From: Amaurobius ferox
Lineage: Eukaryota; Arthropoda; Arachnida; Araneae; Amaurobiidae
Assembly: GCA_951213105.1 (NCBI GenBank)
Contig: OX578145.1
Location: 13,608,707-13,672,706 of the forward strand
Length of the DNA stretch: 64,000 nucleotides
Reading direction: 5' to 3'
The notes below the pieces were generated by a model. That model ran no database searches and was not told the DNA's origin. It worked only from the letters and a program-made list of their open reading frames with translations. This document shows positions 11,170 to 24,235 of the stretch, piece after piece. Both the position numbers and the translations under genes were made by a program. How positions within the stretch are numbered: the first letter of the stretch is position 1; every line of letters starts with the position of its first letter.

Positions 11170-11928
11170 CCTCGGCTATAACGCAGGTTTTTGCCGACAT
11201 CAAACCAACCGCGTTATAGGAACAACGGAGTTGATAAACTATTTTAATGCTCAACCTTCAGTGTTAAAAGATTTTCTGTTCCATTATGTTCTAAATGAAT
11301 GTTCTTATGTTTTATATTTAGTTGTCTGATTAACAAAGATGTTGAGGAATGAAAAAGTCAGTATTCTATATGCATTTTAGTTATTTTTTCAGTAGACTGC
11401 AACTGAAATACCATATATGTAAAAACAGTAATGTACTTACATGAGTCTCAGTCATTACGATGCTATGAAAGTTATTAAATCTGTAATTTTATGTGATGTA
11501 TTTGAATATTTTTTATTTATAATTTCCTTTTTATGGAGACTAAGCGGATTATGCCTAGAGACAATGCGGAGTCTTCAATGCCCTACTGAGCTTCATCTAT
11601 TCTAGTAACCTCGTTAGTTTCAATCTCTGAATCCATTCCAGAACCTTGCACATCAATATTCTCATTAGTTGCTGAAACTTCGGTTATTTGTTCATCAGTG
11701 ATAACTTCTAAAAATTAGTTACGGAGCTTAATCTACAGATTTGCAAGTGGCTCTGTGATTCTTACACATTAGCAAATGCACTGTTGTCTTGTTTGACCAT
11801 TGCTGCGTAGAAAACAAAAACAAATACAAGAGTCCTGGCGATGGAAAAATAAATGTAGACATGTGTATACCCGCGTTATTTCCAAATTCACGGAATAACC
11901 GATTGTGTTATAACCGGGGTTTACTGTA
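11170..11928 (-). mobile_element. pogo/Tigger-like element remnant
   Basis: The right end, read on the minus strand, is CAGTAAACCCCGGTTATAAC next to TA, the pogo/Tigger terminal pattern. The left part has CCTCGGCTATAACGC and ACCGCGTTATAGG, the usual subterminal sequence, but lacks the last few bases of the tip. Minus-strand codons at 11583-11716 give an acidic stretch (EVITDEQITEVSATNENI and onward to RIDEAQ, then stop) like the acidic tail of Tigger transposases. The core catalytic region is absent. Assignment is by pattern only. Confidence 0.5.
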
Positions 11929-11934
11929 CAAATT

Positions 11935-14900
11935 ACATATTTTTGAAAGCAGAGATTTATATCTATTTAAATTTGTTCTTTTTCGAAGAAAATATTTTCA
12001 CTAATCAATAAAACATAGGTCAAAAGTATATACTTAGGTTATTGAATATTACTTATATAGTCTTATTAAAGTAATGTGCTCAAAAAATTTCCAGACCGCA
12101 TTATATGATGATCCCTTAATATATTGTTTACTATAGGGAGATGATATTTACAATGTTCCCATATATAGGGAAGGTTTGCATATGAAGTTTTAATAAACAG
12201 TCCGTAAGTTTTTATAGAGTCTTAATGTTTACCTTTTGTCGTGTACTCTGGTGCTATTGTCGGTTACTTCTAAAAGGAAAATTTTCCAAAACTAAAATCT
12301 ACAAGTCAATTTTGCAGGCAAAAACCGTTCTTGACAGAACTTGACAGGATGTGCAAGCACTAAACCGTGTGTAAAACACACATTAGTAAATCACAAAAAT
12401 ATTAGTAATTGAATATAACTATAAGCGATGTTGTTTATGTTTTAAAGATGATTTCAATAAATTTGACATAGAAGTTTTTGGTTCAGATTCAACAGATATT
12501 CGGCTAAATATATTTATTGCTTTTGAAATCTTGATACTTAAATAAAAAAATGAGGCTTGGTGAACATTGCCAACGGCTATCAGATCTAGTAGCTATTACT
12601 AGGAAGTTAGATTAAAAGATAATTAAAAAAAGTAACCGATCTGATTGCCAGAGATGACTTATTGAATATAAAATAGAATAAAAAATATAAAAGCAATTTA
12701 CAGGACTAAACACTAACACGACAATATTACATGAACATTTTCTGCTCGTTGCGGTTTCTTTTGTGCCCAATGCAATAATTTCCATGGTACCTTTTGTACT
12801 TAATTGTATAAAAATCGATAAGAATTACATAACATTACTGATATTTTCCCATTAGCGTCATATTTTATACCAAAGTAATATGTTTATAAATACAAATATT
12901 TCATAGATATATTGTTTCTCAGTCTTTTAAAATGTGTATAATTTTGTTAGATCCATGTATAACACGTTCTCGATATATTGAACAAAAACATTTTAATAAT
13001 TTCGTAAAATATAACAAAATACTTCTTTTTTCAAATTGCATATTCTCAGCAATGTTAGCAGATAGTTAACAAAAGTAATTATTATAGTAAAAAATAAATA
13101 AATTATATTAAAAGCAAGGGATTTTTTAAATCCAGTTCTTATGAAAAAAGTATATTTAAATATTTGAGTAGAAAATCCCAAGCATTAATACGTTCCAAAA
13201 ATGCGAACTACTAACATGAAATAAAAAAAAACATAGTTTTAAAACATCTGGTTGTGTTCCCAAACAAAGTGTCTACCGTGAGTTGACTGTAAACAAGCTG
13301 GTAGAAAAAATGTCTGAATAAAAGAAAATTATAAGAGCTTAAGTAGATGCGCCTTCTTTATCTATCTTAAATAAATCTTTTTTGGGAGATAGGTTTTCTT
13401 TGATCATTTAAAGATGCGAAATAAAAATGCACTCGTTATTTTTCCATAAAAAATAATTTTTAAATGTTTAATAGTCCTGACATATTTTTAAAGCTTTTAC
13501 GGCAGCGATTCTTAAACTTTTTTCATTCGAACACCCCCTAATTAACAATTACTTTCAATTTTACTACCTGACAAAACACTTCTTTAAATTTTATCCCCTG
13601 ACTGCCCCTTTACTTTAATTTTACCTCTTGGTTGTCTATTTCTTTTACCCTCTGACTCCCAGGTTCATTGTATGTAAAAATTAAAGACTTTAGATCGCAG
13701 AGGTTTATATTTATTTAAATTTGCTCTTTTTCGAAGACAGATTTTATTCGCTAATGAGTAAAATATAGGTCAAAAGTACATACTTGTAGAAATATCACTT
13801 ATATTGTCTTGAATGACTTGATAAATTAAAATTAATGTGCTCGAAAATTTTCGAGAACGCGTTATATGATGGTCATTTAATATATTGTTTACTATAGGAA
13901 GATGGCATTCAAAATGTTCCTATATATAGGGGACATTTGAATATGAAGTTTTAATATAAAAATTGCGTAAGTTCTTTTACAGCCTCAATTTTTACCATTC
14001 GCCGTGTACTCTGCTACTATTCATTACCTGCAAATGAACAAGTTTCCAAAACTAAAGTCTACAATTCCATTTTGTAGGCAAGAATTGATCTTGACGAAAC
14101 TTGATAGGATTTTAAGAAAGTGTGTATGTGCAAGCAGTAAACTATTTGTAAAACAAATATTATTAAATCACAAATATATTAATCATTTCATATAATTATA
14201 AGTGATGTAGCTTATGTTTAAAAGGTGATTTCAATAAATTTGACATAGCAATTTTTGGTTTGAATTCAACAGAAATTCCGCTAAATATATTTACTGCTTT
14301 TGAAATTTTGATACTTAAAAAACAAACACGAGACTTGGTGAGTATTGACAACGGCTATCAGAGCCGATAGCTTTTACAAGAAAGCCAAATTAAAGATAAT
14401 TAAAGAAGTATCCAAGCTGATTGACAAAGGCAACTTATTGCATATAAAATAGAAAAAAAATTATAAGCACAGTTTGCATGACTAAGCACTAACACGACAA
14501 TATTACATGAACATATTCTGATTATTGCGGATTCTTTTGTGCCCAATACAATAAATCGTTTGGTACATTCTGTACTAAATTGTATAGAAAACGATAAGAA
14601 TTACATAAAAATACTGATATTTTCCCAAGTTTTATACCGAAGTAATATGTTTAGAAACTCGTTAAATATTTTATAGATATATAGTTTCGCATATTTTTTT
14701 TAATGTGCATGATTTTGTTCGTTACAAGTATATCAAGCACTCAAAACATTGAACAAAAACACATTTTTTTAAATACTTTTATAAAATATAATAAATTACT
14801 TCTTTTTTCAAATTACATATTCTCAACAATGTTAGAAGATAGTTAACAAAAAGCTATTATAGCAAAAATAAATAAATGAAATGAAAACTAAGGGATATAT

Positions 14901-15540
14901 CATAGATATTTTTCAACCCAGTTCTTGTGAAAAAAGCATATTTAAATATTTGAGTAGAAAATCCTAAGCATTAATACACTCCAAAAATGCGAACTACTAA
15001 CACGGAATAAAAAACATTGTTTAAAAACATCTGGTCATGTTCCTAAATAAGGTGTCTACCTTGAGTTGACTGTAAACAAGCTGGTAGAAAAAATGCCTGA
15101 ATAAAAGAAAATTATAAGAGCTTAAACAGATGCGCCTTCTTTATCGATCTTGAATAAATCTTTCTTAGGAGACAGGTTTTCTTCGATCATTAAAAGATGC
15201 GAAATAAAAATATACTCGTTATTTTTCCGTAAAAAATAATTTTTTAAATGTTTAATAGACTTGACATATTTCTAAAGCTTTTATGGAGGCGATTTTCAAC
15301 CGTCTTTCATTCCAGTATCCCTAATTGACAATGTCTTTTGCTTTTACTAACTGACATGAATTTTATTTCAATTTTGCTACCTGACATGCAATTTCTTTCA
15401 ATTTTACCTCTGAATGCCCCTTTATATCAATTTTACCCCTGACTGCCCCTTTATTTTTATTTTACCCCTTGACTGTTAATTCATTTTACCCTCTGTCAAT
15501 TACTTCTATTGTGCCCCCTGACTCTAAACTGTTTTACATA
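11935..15540. repeat. Large tandem duplication, about 1.75 kb per unit
   Basis: Unit 1 (about 11935-13687) and unit 2 (about 13688-15540) align along their whole length. Shared anchors include GGTCAAAAGTA (12018 and 13769), TATATTGTTTACTATAGG (12121 and 13879), GTGTACTCTG, GACTTGGTGA/GGCTTGGTGA and GAGTTGACTGTAAACAAGCT (13280 and 15062). Divergence is roughly 15-20 percent with indels, so the event is old. No coding sequence is conserved between the copies. Each unit ends in a pyrimidine-rich region with repeated TTTTACCCCTGACTGCCCC-like motifs. Confidence 0.8.
15330..15535. repeat. Degenerate pyrimidine-rich minisatellite
   Basis: Variants of ATTTTACCCCTGACTGCCCC recur every ~20-30 bp. The corresponding shorter array in the first duplicate lies at about 13535-13660. 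The number of repeats differs between the two units. Confidence 0.6.
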
Positions 15541-15954
15541 ATATCCTTTATTTTTCAGTTTTGGGCAATTGTCACCTCCCTCCCCTTTTTTTAACATTTT
15601 ACAACATAGTTGAAAAGTGTTTATGACTTTCGGTCTGTCCGTTTCCACGATAACTGCCGTAAAAATTACTTTATCAGAATTAAATTCTAGTATGGTGTTG
15701 AAACGGTCTGTGGAACATGTGGGAAAATAAATGAATAACATCACATAATTAGTTTTGGATTGAATCCGGATTGAAATGAAGAAATACATTGAACCCTGAC
15801 CTAATTTTTCAAACAATTTTTATGCGAAATTGAAATTCGCAAAGTGCTTCGAATATTTTAGTAAATATTTTCAAAAAAAGTCAGCAAAATATGTTCGGTA
15901 TTGTTTTGAATAAAAATTAAAATAATGACACTCATATATTATGAAGAGGTCAGG

Positions 15955-16600
15955 TGACCCATTTCAAAATGAAATAACGCAGCCATCTTTTTTTCCCAGA
16001 GTAAAAATCGTGATTTTTAAAGTTCTTTTAAATTTATATTTAGTGTTGAATCCGTCCTAAAACCGTTTCATTTTTGCGTTTTTCTGTGCATCTATATTCT
16101 CCCCTAATGCAATTACAATATTTATGAATTTAAATGATCATCCCACTTTGACTATTTCTACAACGAAGCCTAATTTTAACGTATGCAGAATGTAAACAAA
16201 TCAAGCTGTAAAATGAGTTGTATAAGAATTGCTAAATTTTTTAAACCAAAATTTTTTAGCTCTGGAATCAGGAATATAGGTGATATGAATGAAATGTTCA
16301 TTGATTTTACATAGAGATTCTGATCATTTCATAGCATTGAATTTTCTGATGAAATTTTAAGCATGTAGTTAGACGGTACAATTACCTCCATGGTTTTAAG
16401 TTTTCAAGCAAAATAGTACTGTGATAATTTAAGAAGTATCACTTCTGAATGCATCGCATTTTGGAGATGCTTAAATAAAATTGCGTTTCAGTTGGAAAGT
16501 GTTTCATAGTCAATGCTTTATGCATGATTGATTTTCCTTGTTTTTGGTTATTTGCATTATCGGAACTGTGTAAAATCAAATGGTATCAGTATAGTGCTTT
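15955..16600. repeat. Dispersed repeat X, copy 1
   Basis: This block resembles 17335-17800 and 54447-54895. Anchors are CAATTACAATATT, GATTATTTCTACAACGAAG-like sequence, GAGTTGTATAAGAATT and GAGATGCTTAAATAAAATTG followed by CAGTTGGAAAG. No coding sequence or terminal structure is seen, so its class is unknown. Confidence 0.55.
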
Positions 16601-16687
16601 ACATTTTGGTCAGTCAAAGCTTGCATAACAAAATCCATACTGCAAATAGGTGTGGGAAGCGCATGATTGTCCCTACATGAGACACAC

Positions 16688-16840
16688 CTACATAGGTAAC
16701 AAATTCCCCTATATAAGTAATAGATTTCCCTACATAAGTAATGGATTTCCCTACATAAGAAATATATTTCTCTACATAAGTAATAAATTTCCCTACAAAA
16801 GTAATAGATTTTCTTACATAAGTAATAGATTCACTTTTTT
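16688..16840. repeat. 21-bp minisatellite, about seven units
   Basis: The unit is close to TTTCCCTACATAAGTAATAGA. Because 21 is a multiple of three, one plus-strand frame reads a seven-residue repeat such as YISNRFP. The frame sits in a short AT-rich open stretch with no other gene signal, so I read it as non-coding. Confidence 0.85.
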
Positions 16841-17039
16841 CACAACAAATTAATGATGTGTAAGATCAGTAGCGAAATATTTCTCTACAACTAACAATTG
16901 AAACATAATTACAGTACAACTCCTTACAAAACGCAATTAATTTACGACCCTTTAGACTGTACCCCCACTTAATAAAACGTTCATATTCCACAAATAGTAA
17001 AACGCACTATATTCCTTCACAGTGACAGGAATTATTAAG

Positions 17040-17310
17040 CTTCATCTTCCAAAATATTAGCGTCCGTTTTGTGAATTTAGAGACATTTCCGTGGATTTGG
17101 CAATATTTTAAAAAGTCGCCAAGTGTATGATATTTTGCCAAATTTTTCGCCAATATCAACCAATTTAAGGATGCTTGCATTTTAGCTGAATCTTATGTAA
17201 CTTTTTTATAAATTGATCCGAAAATTCGCTAAATCTCGAAAACAGTTCATGCTAGCAATCGAAAGTTGACGCCATTCGTTTTCTAAAGATAAATTATGCA
17301 GGAAGTGATA
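17040..17310 (+). repeat. TCTGATG-family internal fragment without ends
   Basis: It has the body signature: a TTTGGCAA block, AAAAAGTCGCCAAGT, TTTTTCGCCAAT and CTCGAAAACAGTTCATGCTAG followed by CATTCGTTTTCTAA. Neither terminus is present. Confidence 0.5.
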
Positions 17311-17334
17311 TTCTGTTTAATTATTAGAAGTCCT

Positions 17335-17800
17335 AATAAAATGGGGCATCCATCTTTTTTCCCCAGTGTGAAAATCGTGTTTTTTAAAGTTTTTTAAATT
17401 TATATGTTGTGTTGCATCTGTCCTAAAACTGTTTTATTTTTGCGTATTTTATGTGCATCTGTATTCTCCCTTAACGCAATTACAATATTCTTGAGTTTAA
17501 ATGATAATCAAACTTTGATTATTTCTACAACGGAGTCTAATTCTAATGAATGTAAAATGTAAACGAGTGATTGTAAGATGAGTTATATAAGAATTGCTGA
17601 ATTATTATTGCTGAGTTATTTAATACTGGAGTCTGGAATAAAAGTGTATGAATGAAATATTCATGGTTTTTACAAAGAGAGCCAGACGATTTATATTTCG
17701 ATGACGTCATTTGAATAAAAATTTTGAATGGAGTTATAAGCATGGAGTTAGGAAGGATTTTTAACTCTATGGTCCTAATTTTTCAAGTAAAATAAATTAT
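17335..17800. repeat. Dispersed repeat X, copy 2
   Basis: It aligns with copy 1 from GGGGCATCCATCTTTTTT through GAGTTATATAAGAATTGCTG and on to the AAGTAAAATA block. A 36-bp stretch just before it (17302-17337) is the exact inverse complement of 54411-54446, next to copy 3. Confidence 0.55.
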
Positions 17801-17825
17801 TCTAGTTCGGTGATAACTACAAAAA

Positions 17826-18567
17826 TCTGATGTGGGTATCACATGACTTTCCTTATATAATGCAATGAATTTACTATTTTTACAATAAAAAAATAGGTTT
17901 TTCTTTTAGTAGCTATTTATATATATTTCTTTCCAAGAAATTGAATTTTCGTCAATTGGTCATTTTCACTGATTTAGTGTCATTTTTATCCATTTGGCGA
18001 GATTTCCGTCAATTTGGAAACATTTAGAGAAGTCGCCAAGTTAACGACATTCCGCTAAAATTTCGCCAAGCGTTATGGACGGAGAAATAAGTTATTCTTA
18101 TAGCAGATAAATAACTATTGGCGTTCAAATACAAAAATATTACTCAGAGTATCTTTTCTCATGAATGGAACGAGCTAGATCCACAAGAATGATGTTACCC
18201 AATTTATCGCATGATATTACATATGAAAAGTGAACATGTTTCTCAACAGTTTATATACATTTTTTTTAATTTATGGGAATTTTTGATAAATTTATTTTTA
18301 AAATGTGCAATATGTCGAGAACGGTTTATGCTAGCGTTCTAAAGTTTATGTCAATCGTTTTCTAAGGAAAAATTACATTAGAAATGTCTATTTGAGTAAC
18401 TTTACTAAAGGCTTTGATTTTTTGAAATTTTTTTCAATATTTCACTCGACAATTTAGGGGGGTTTTGAATATTCGATTACGTTTGAAAGAAATAGGCTTC
18501 CAGTATTCATGGATTGCGATTTTTGTACCAAATTTCGTTCGGATCGGTCCATTTGCTCGTCAGTTAT
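17826..18567 (+). mobile_element. TCTGATG family copy, 3' truncated
   Basis: It starts at TCTGATGTGGGTATCACATG after a run of five A. It has the ACTTTCCTTATATAATG motif, a GTCGCCAAGTTAACGAC variant of the palindrome, TCGAGAACGGTTTATGCTAG and GGGGGGTTTTGAATATTCGA. It stops at GCTCGTCAGTTAT, just before where the (CA)n and 3' hairpin should be. Confidence 0.75.
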
Positions 18568-20370
18568 AACATTAAAGATGTCATATTTTAGGGAATAAAA
18601 TATGCATTGTATTGTAGATTTTCTTCTTTAATTTCTTAAAACAAAGAAAAGAATTGAATGTTCAAAATTATAAACAATATACATATATTTATAGCGAGAA
18701 CTAACAGAAATGCTTAAAAGAGAAAATAGATTATGGTTACAGAAAAAAATAATTTGGTCATATCCACCATTATTTCTGTGTACACTCAATTGTCATTTCA
18801 CGTATACCAAGAGTACGTGTACCTCAGGTTGGGACACGCTGCTATTACGACACTATCTTTCGTGAAGTATGTGGGATATGTAATTACTGAATTTTTATTA
18901 CACAGTGATGCTGACGCTGCATTACTTTTTTGGTGATATTCATTCAGTTTTACTTTTCATAACACAGAATATAGAACAGAGAAAGAGTATTTTTTCCCAC
19001 GAAAATTCTCGAGTTTTGAGATTTTGATGCCAATATATATTTTAGAAACTCCTTAACACGTTTTGACTACTTTTAGAGTGATTTCCATTTGCCTGTATGT
19101 CTTTTGTCAATTTCTTGTGTATAGGATACATGCCCAGAAATATTAATGGATTTTCACAAAACATTTTATCCTGATTTGTTAACGAAAAACCTAGACCTAG
19201 ATAGACTATTTTTTTTTAAATTCAAGCGAAGATTACGAAATGGAATCTAAATTTCTTTAACATGGTGGTATATGACAGTATTTGAAATTGTTACGCATAA
19301 GAGAGCTTATTTATGGCTTAATGACCACGAAACTTAACAACTTCAATCATTATAGTGAAAAATAGCTGTGATGCAAATTTAGTGTTTGTGAAATCAGTCT
19401 ATTATGATCCCGCGAGGGGGGTTGACTTACCCTCCCCCCCGGAGGGGCTACATTGTCAAACTTTGTATCAAAATTTGCAATAATAATAATAATAATAATA
19501 ATGTTTATTGGGAAAACACTATTATTCTATTGTTGGCTTAAATACATATTTCAAACCTAATGAACTTCAACTAGTTTATAACTGTTCAATTTCATTATCA
19601 ACAAATAGCGTAAAAATATATTAAAAGGAATTTTTTCTTACAAAGTTATTGGGATTCTTAAGGACTTTTCTAGAGACTCTGAATATTGCTTTTTCGAACA
19701 GAAATTTACTAATTCACACGTTTGCGTATCTAAATCGTAAATGAAAAATAAGCGCAGTTGATAATTTTCCCAATTAAATTAAGACGCATAATAAAACTAA
19801 AACACAATACCATTTCGTACTTAATTATAAGTTCTTTTCAGAAATTATTCGTATACTTAAATATAAAAGAGAACCTTTAATCTATTTGACAAAATTCATT
19901 CTTATAGGGTGTTACATTACAATCACATATATACACTTAATATTTTTATTTTCAAATAGATGTATATTTAGTTTAATTGCATATATTTTTTCCCATATGG
20001 AATTTCCCCAAAAGCTATTGCCGCAGACTTACCATTCTCAATATTGACACAACCGTCCCTCTAAATTCAAACACAAAGATCTGTATTGTTAATGCAAAGA
20101 GAGAATATGTTTGTTCTTCTGGTTAACTATACGAACAGTTCGGGATTGTGTATTTACCGGTATAGTTTACATTTCTTTTTCGGGGTAAAAATACAAACAC
20201 ATACAGAACGCTTTAGTTGCATTTTAAACATTTAATAATGTTTCTACGACGGAAAATCTGTTGTATATTTGAAGGTTTCGCAAGTAAGATTTATTACGAA
20301 CGGAATTTAAAGTAAAGTACATATTTTTTTTCTACTAATCTTAATGCAATGATTGAAATTTATGTTTTAT
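18568..20370. other. AT-rich DNA without recognisable gene
   Basis: It holds a (TAA)n tract at about 19479-19502 and a G-run/C-run hairpin at about 19411-19446 (GAGGGGGG ... CCCTCCCCCCC). Open frames are short and biased. Confidence 0.5.
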
Positions 20371-20976
20371 TACTTTCCTTGCATACATAGGACAATGTAT
20401 AAGGAAAACGGGGTGAAGTCGAAAATTCGAATTCAATTTTCGGAGGCAGAGTATTTCTGAACTCAAATCAAGCGTTTTTGAAATGGTGTGTGTGTGTGCG
20501 ATAGTATACGCTTCAGTGAGTCTGTAGATGCGATATCTCACGAACGATTGAAACGTTATAATCGTGATTTTGTATGCAATTAATGAATACTGGAGCGCTA
20601 TTGCTTTCAAACACAATCGGATGTTCGGATCTCCCCCCCCCCCCATCCATTTTTGAATACATTCCAAAAAAATTCTTCAAAATCAACGCCTTCGATAATA
20701 ATAAATAAATAATCATTTCAGAAGTAACTTTACATTAGAGGGCGAATGGCTTTTGTTAAAGTTTTGTAACAGTTTTATATTTTGATAAATATTTTCCCAC
20801 AGTCATTTATTTCATAGAATATTAATAACATGTTGATTGTATTTTTCTGAGGACTTTGCAAGCGAGTATGAATAACTCATTTTGTTTATATTTCTGTGAA
20901 TCTTATTCCTCACAATTTTTTGTGACGGAAGTAAAATCATTGAATTCAGGGGAAATCATATGCTGCCTATATCAGA
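20371..20976 (-). mobile_element. Short TCTGATG family copy
   Basis: On the minus strand the 5' end is TCTGATATAGGCAGCATATG (20976 downward) and the 3' end is near TACTTTCCTTGCATACATAG (20371). It contains a G-run (C-run on plus at 20632-20642), a short (CA)n and the GAATTCGAATTTTCGAC-like segment. At ~600 bp it lacks much of the GTCGCC body. Confidence 0.7.
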
Positions 20977-20980
20977 TGTT

Positions 20981-21412
20981 TACTTTCCCTATATACATAG
21001 GATGACGTATAGAGAAAATATTGTAATAGTGTCGAAGGTTCGAATGCGAGTTATTGACGAAAGAGCACGTTTCAAGCGTCTCTGAACTCAAATCGACTTT
21101 TTTCAGTGGATGTTATGTATGTGAGTTTATATATGTGTGTTTGTGTTAGTGTGTGTGTGTGCCTGTGAGTCTGTGGAAGCGAAATATCACGAACGAATCG
21201 AGCGTTTCGAACGAAATTGGGTACAATTGGTGAATACTGTAAGTCTATTGATGCAATCGAATATCCAAAAACCCCAAAATTTTTTAATAAAATTTTGAAA
21301 AAATCAGAATCTTTAATAACGTTACCAAAAATGATCATATGGAATTTTTGCTTAGAAAATGAATGACATACACTGTAGAAGGCTAACATGAACCGTTTGT
21401 AACATATTGAAC
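20981..21412 (-). mobile_element. TCTGATG family copy, 5' truncated
   Basis: The 3' hairpin region lies at 20981 (TACTTTCCCTATATACATAG on plus). Reading on the minus strand from the other side, ACGGTTCATGTTAGCCTTCT, TTTTTGGATATTCGATTG and a (CA)n tract line up with the family body. It abuts the previous copy, separated by only four bases (GTTT). Confidence 0.65.
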
Positions 21413-22949
21413 GTTTCTTTCTAATAAATTTATCCAAAATATTGCATAAAATATTAAATGTCCTTATAAGTTATGACGTACAAGAAAGTGAGAATTAAGC
21501 GAGTTGACATATTCGATCGTTTTTCGTTTGGCGTTGAGGACATATAACATAAATGTGACTTTTATGCAGCTTTTATTTTGTTTGAACTTATTCTGGACCC
21601 AAAACAATCACCGGGACCCATCATAGGGAAGAGATGGCACTTTAGGCCACACCCGTGCTGATAAATCTACCGCCGCTCCTGCTGCATCTACTTATGGTAA
21701 TAAAAAATAATCTTCCTAAAAGAAGAGTCTAGAACCTTGTCCAAATTAAAAATTTGTAGACATTCCGAACAGACAATAAATATGCAAATAATGTATATGT
21801 ATACAGTAGGGTGATTCACTGGTAATGCTCGCATAGCAGTGCAGACTCTACTGGCGTTGGGACCTCGCAATACTTTTTGCTCCGAACACGCTCAGGGCTG
21901 CATAAACTTCAAATGTACATCACTTAAGTTTGCTTCGCATCAAATAGTAACATATCGAAAATCGGACCTCCGAGTTCTGTTAGTCTTGAGTCAAAGAATC
22001 ATGGTGCCTACGAATTAATATGTCGTAGGCAATACGTCGAAAATGCTGTATTTTGAAAATAAATGCTAGAAAATAAAATATACAGTGACGGACGAATGGC
22101 TCTGAATTGGCGACCTAGATTGAACAATATCTTGAACTTACCAATAGCTATTTTATTGATCCGCAATGGCTATTCTCTTTGTTCTCTTTGTACAAAATGC
22201 AGTTATATCGTAGAGTTATGCATTGATACATCTAGAGCTGGCAGAAAATGGCGCATAAGTCAAAAACAAATATTTTGAGACCTTCAGGAATGAAAATTTT
22301 GGATACTTTTAGAACTTTTTTAATTCATATATTTTGCTTTCAAAATATAAACTTAATGTTTGTGACGTTTGTCATAGCAATTATAAGCATGTTACATTTA
22401 TAGGAATTTCACAGTTCACATTTATAAGCTAAATAAATGATAACTTTTCTTAATTTATGTTTTTTACCCTACTGATATCCGTGCAAACTTCAATAAGTGT
22501 TTTGGGGTTTTTTTTTGTTTAACGTCTTAGAAGCCCAACTGTCTCCTGTGCTTTTTCCAGAACAAAGTTCATAAACTTTTCTAACCAAATATGTTGTTAA
22601 AATTATTGGAATTCTTAATTGCTTTTCTCCATTACCTCTAGATATATTTATGTAGCTTTATAGTAGCATCCCTCGCTCAAGGTATTATTATTTCGAATAT
22701 GATCATTTTGTTAAATTTATAGTGAAATATTGATTTGAATCACAATTTCGTTTATTAATAAACTGTGTTTTATATAAACGAAAATATACGCTCAATAACT
22801 TGATTTTATAAGATTATGTTTGATATATTTAGTCTTATTTATATACAAGACGAAGCAAACTAGATATTTTCATTATAATGAAAATAGACTGTTTTCGATG
22901 AATTCTGTTTTCAGATATATTTAATTCCTACGCATTCAATATTTCCAGA
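21413..22949. other. AT-rich DNA without recognisable gene
   Basis: A slightly GC-richer patch lies at 21595-21690 and 21804-21900, but I could not tie it to a family. No coding block or RNA gene is seen. Confidence 0.5.
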
Positions 22950-23450
22950 AAAGAGAAAATGGTTTGAATATCTAAAAATTGGGTAAAATGAACAACAAAT
23001 AATTTTATGTTTACTTCTCGATTTCATAGCATCATTTTGATTTAAAAAGTACGTTTAATATAAGAGTATTTCATAATATTCTATCAGAAAATATTTTTAC
23101 ATTTCATACTGTTAGATGGTATTTTTCAATATAAAGGTAATTTGTTTGTAAAGTTTATTAAATTTACCATTTCTTTCTATTATACCATGTTATTTTGATG
23201 AAAAGAAAATGGTTTGAATTTAAAATGAACAATAAGTAATTTACTGCTTACTTGTAAATGTAATATTCTTCTGATTTGAAAAGTAAAATGCTATATACAT
23301 TTTGATATAGAAGCATTTCTTAATATTTCTGTAGAAAATATCGTTTTTGCATTTTATACTGGTAGACTGGGCTTTTGAATATAAAGATAATATGTTTGTA
23401 AAATTTATTACATTTACCATTTTCAATTATACCTCGTTATTTTGACGAAG
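22950..23450. repeat. Tandem duplication, about 250 bp per unit
   Basis: GAAAATGGTTTGAA marks the start of each unit (about 22957 and 23206). Both continue with AAAATGAACAA, a TTTTGATTT/TTCTGATTT block, TTTTATACTG-like and AATATAAAG, and end near a TTATTTTGA sequence. No gene is present. Confidence 0.7.
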
Positions 23451-23679
23451 TATAATTTATTCCCATGCCAAAGTCATTACTTTTGGCCGGGAACAATTGC
23501 TTTGGGTGACAGAACTATTGATGAAAATTTTCGGCGTTCTTTTTAGATAAAGGTAATCAAGTTATTCGTTGTTACTTATTGAGGTTTAAATTTTAAAGTG
23601 GAAAAGGGTAGGATGAAGGCTCTCAATGCGGAATACCCGATTTCAAAAGGTTGCCAAAAATAGAAGAATGGCTCTTTTT

Positions 23680-24177
23680 ACTTTCCCTGCAATACATGGT
23701 AATGTATAGGATAAGTATTGGAATCATGTCGAAAATCGCAACTCGAATTTTGGACGAATCTGCTCGTTTTAGGGCCTCTAGACCAAACAAAAACCCATTT
23801 TTAGCGGGACGTCTGTATGTGTTTCTGTGTGTCTGTATGTGAAATGTATGTATCTATTCTAACTGAAAAACTAATAGACTGAATTTCACAATATTTGGTA
23901 GGTAAACCCCTTGTGGGGACCATGGCGCTGATTAGATTTTGGTATGGTTAGAAATAAAAGAACCTACCATTTTCTGCAAAATAGTCGGCAAAAATTGTTG
24001 GATCCACTCTAGCTAAAAAACTAATAGACCAAATTTCACAAAATTTAGGGAATAAATCACTTGTAGAATACCCTGGCCTTGACAAGATTTTGGTATGATA
24101 CGGTAAATAAAACTTGCACCTTTTGCGAAATAGTCCTCAAAAATCGTTAAAATCTAACATAAAAGAATATGTATGCT

Positions 24178-24235
<58 letters not shown>

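Noticed and set aside
21804..22480. Possible TIR pair beginning CAGTAGGGT
   Set aside because: The match is about nine bases and does not extend inward, so it is within chance for this composition.
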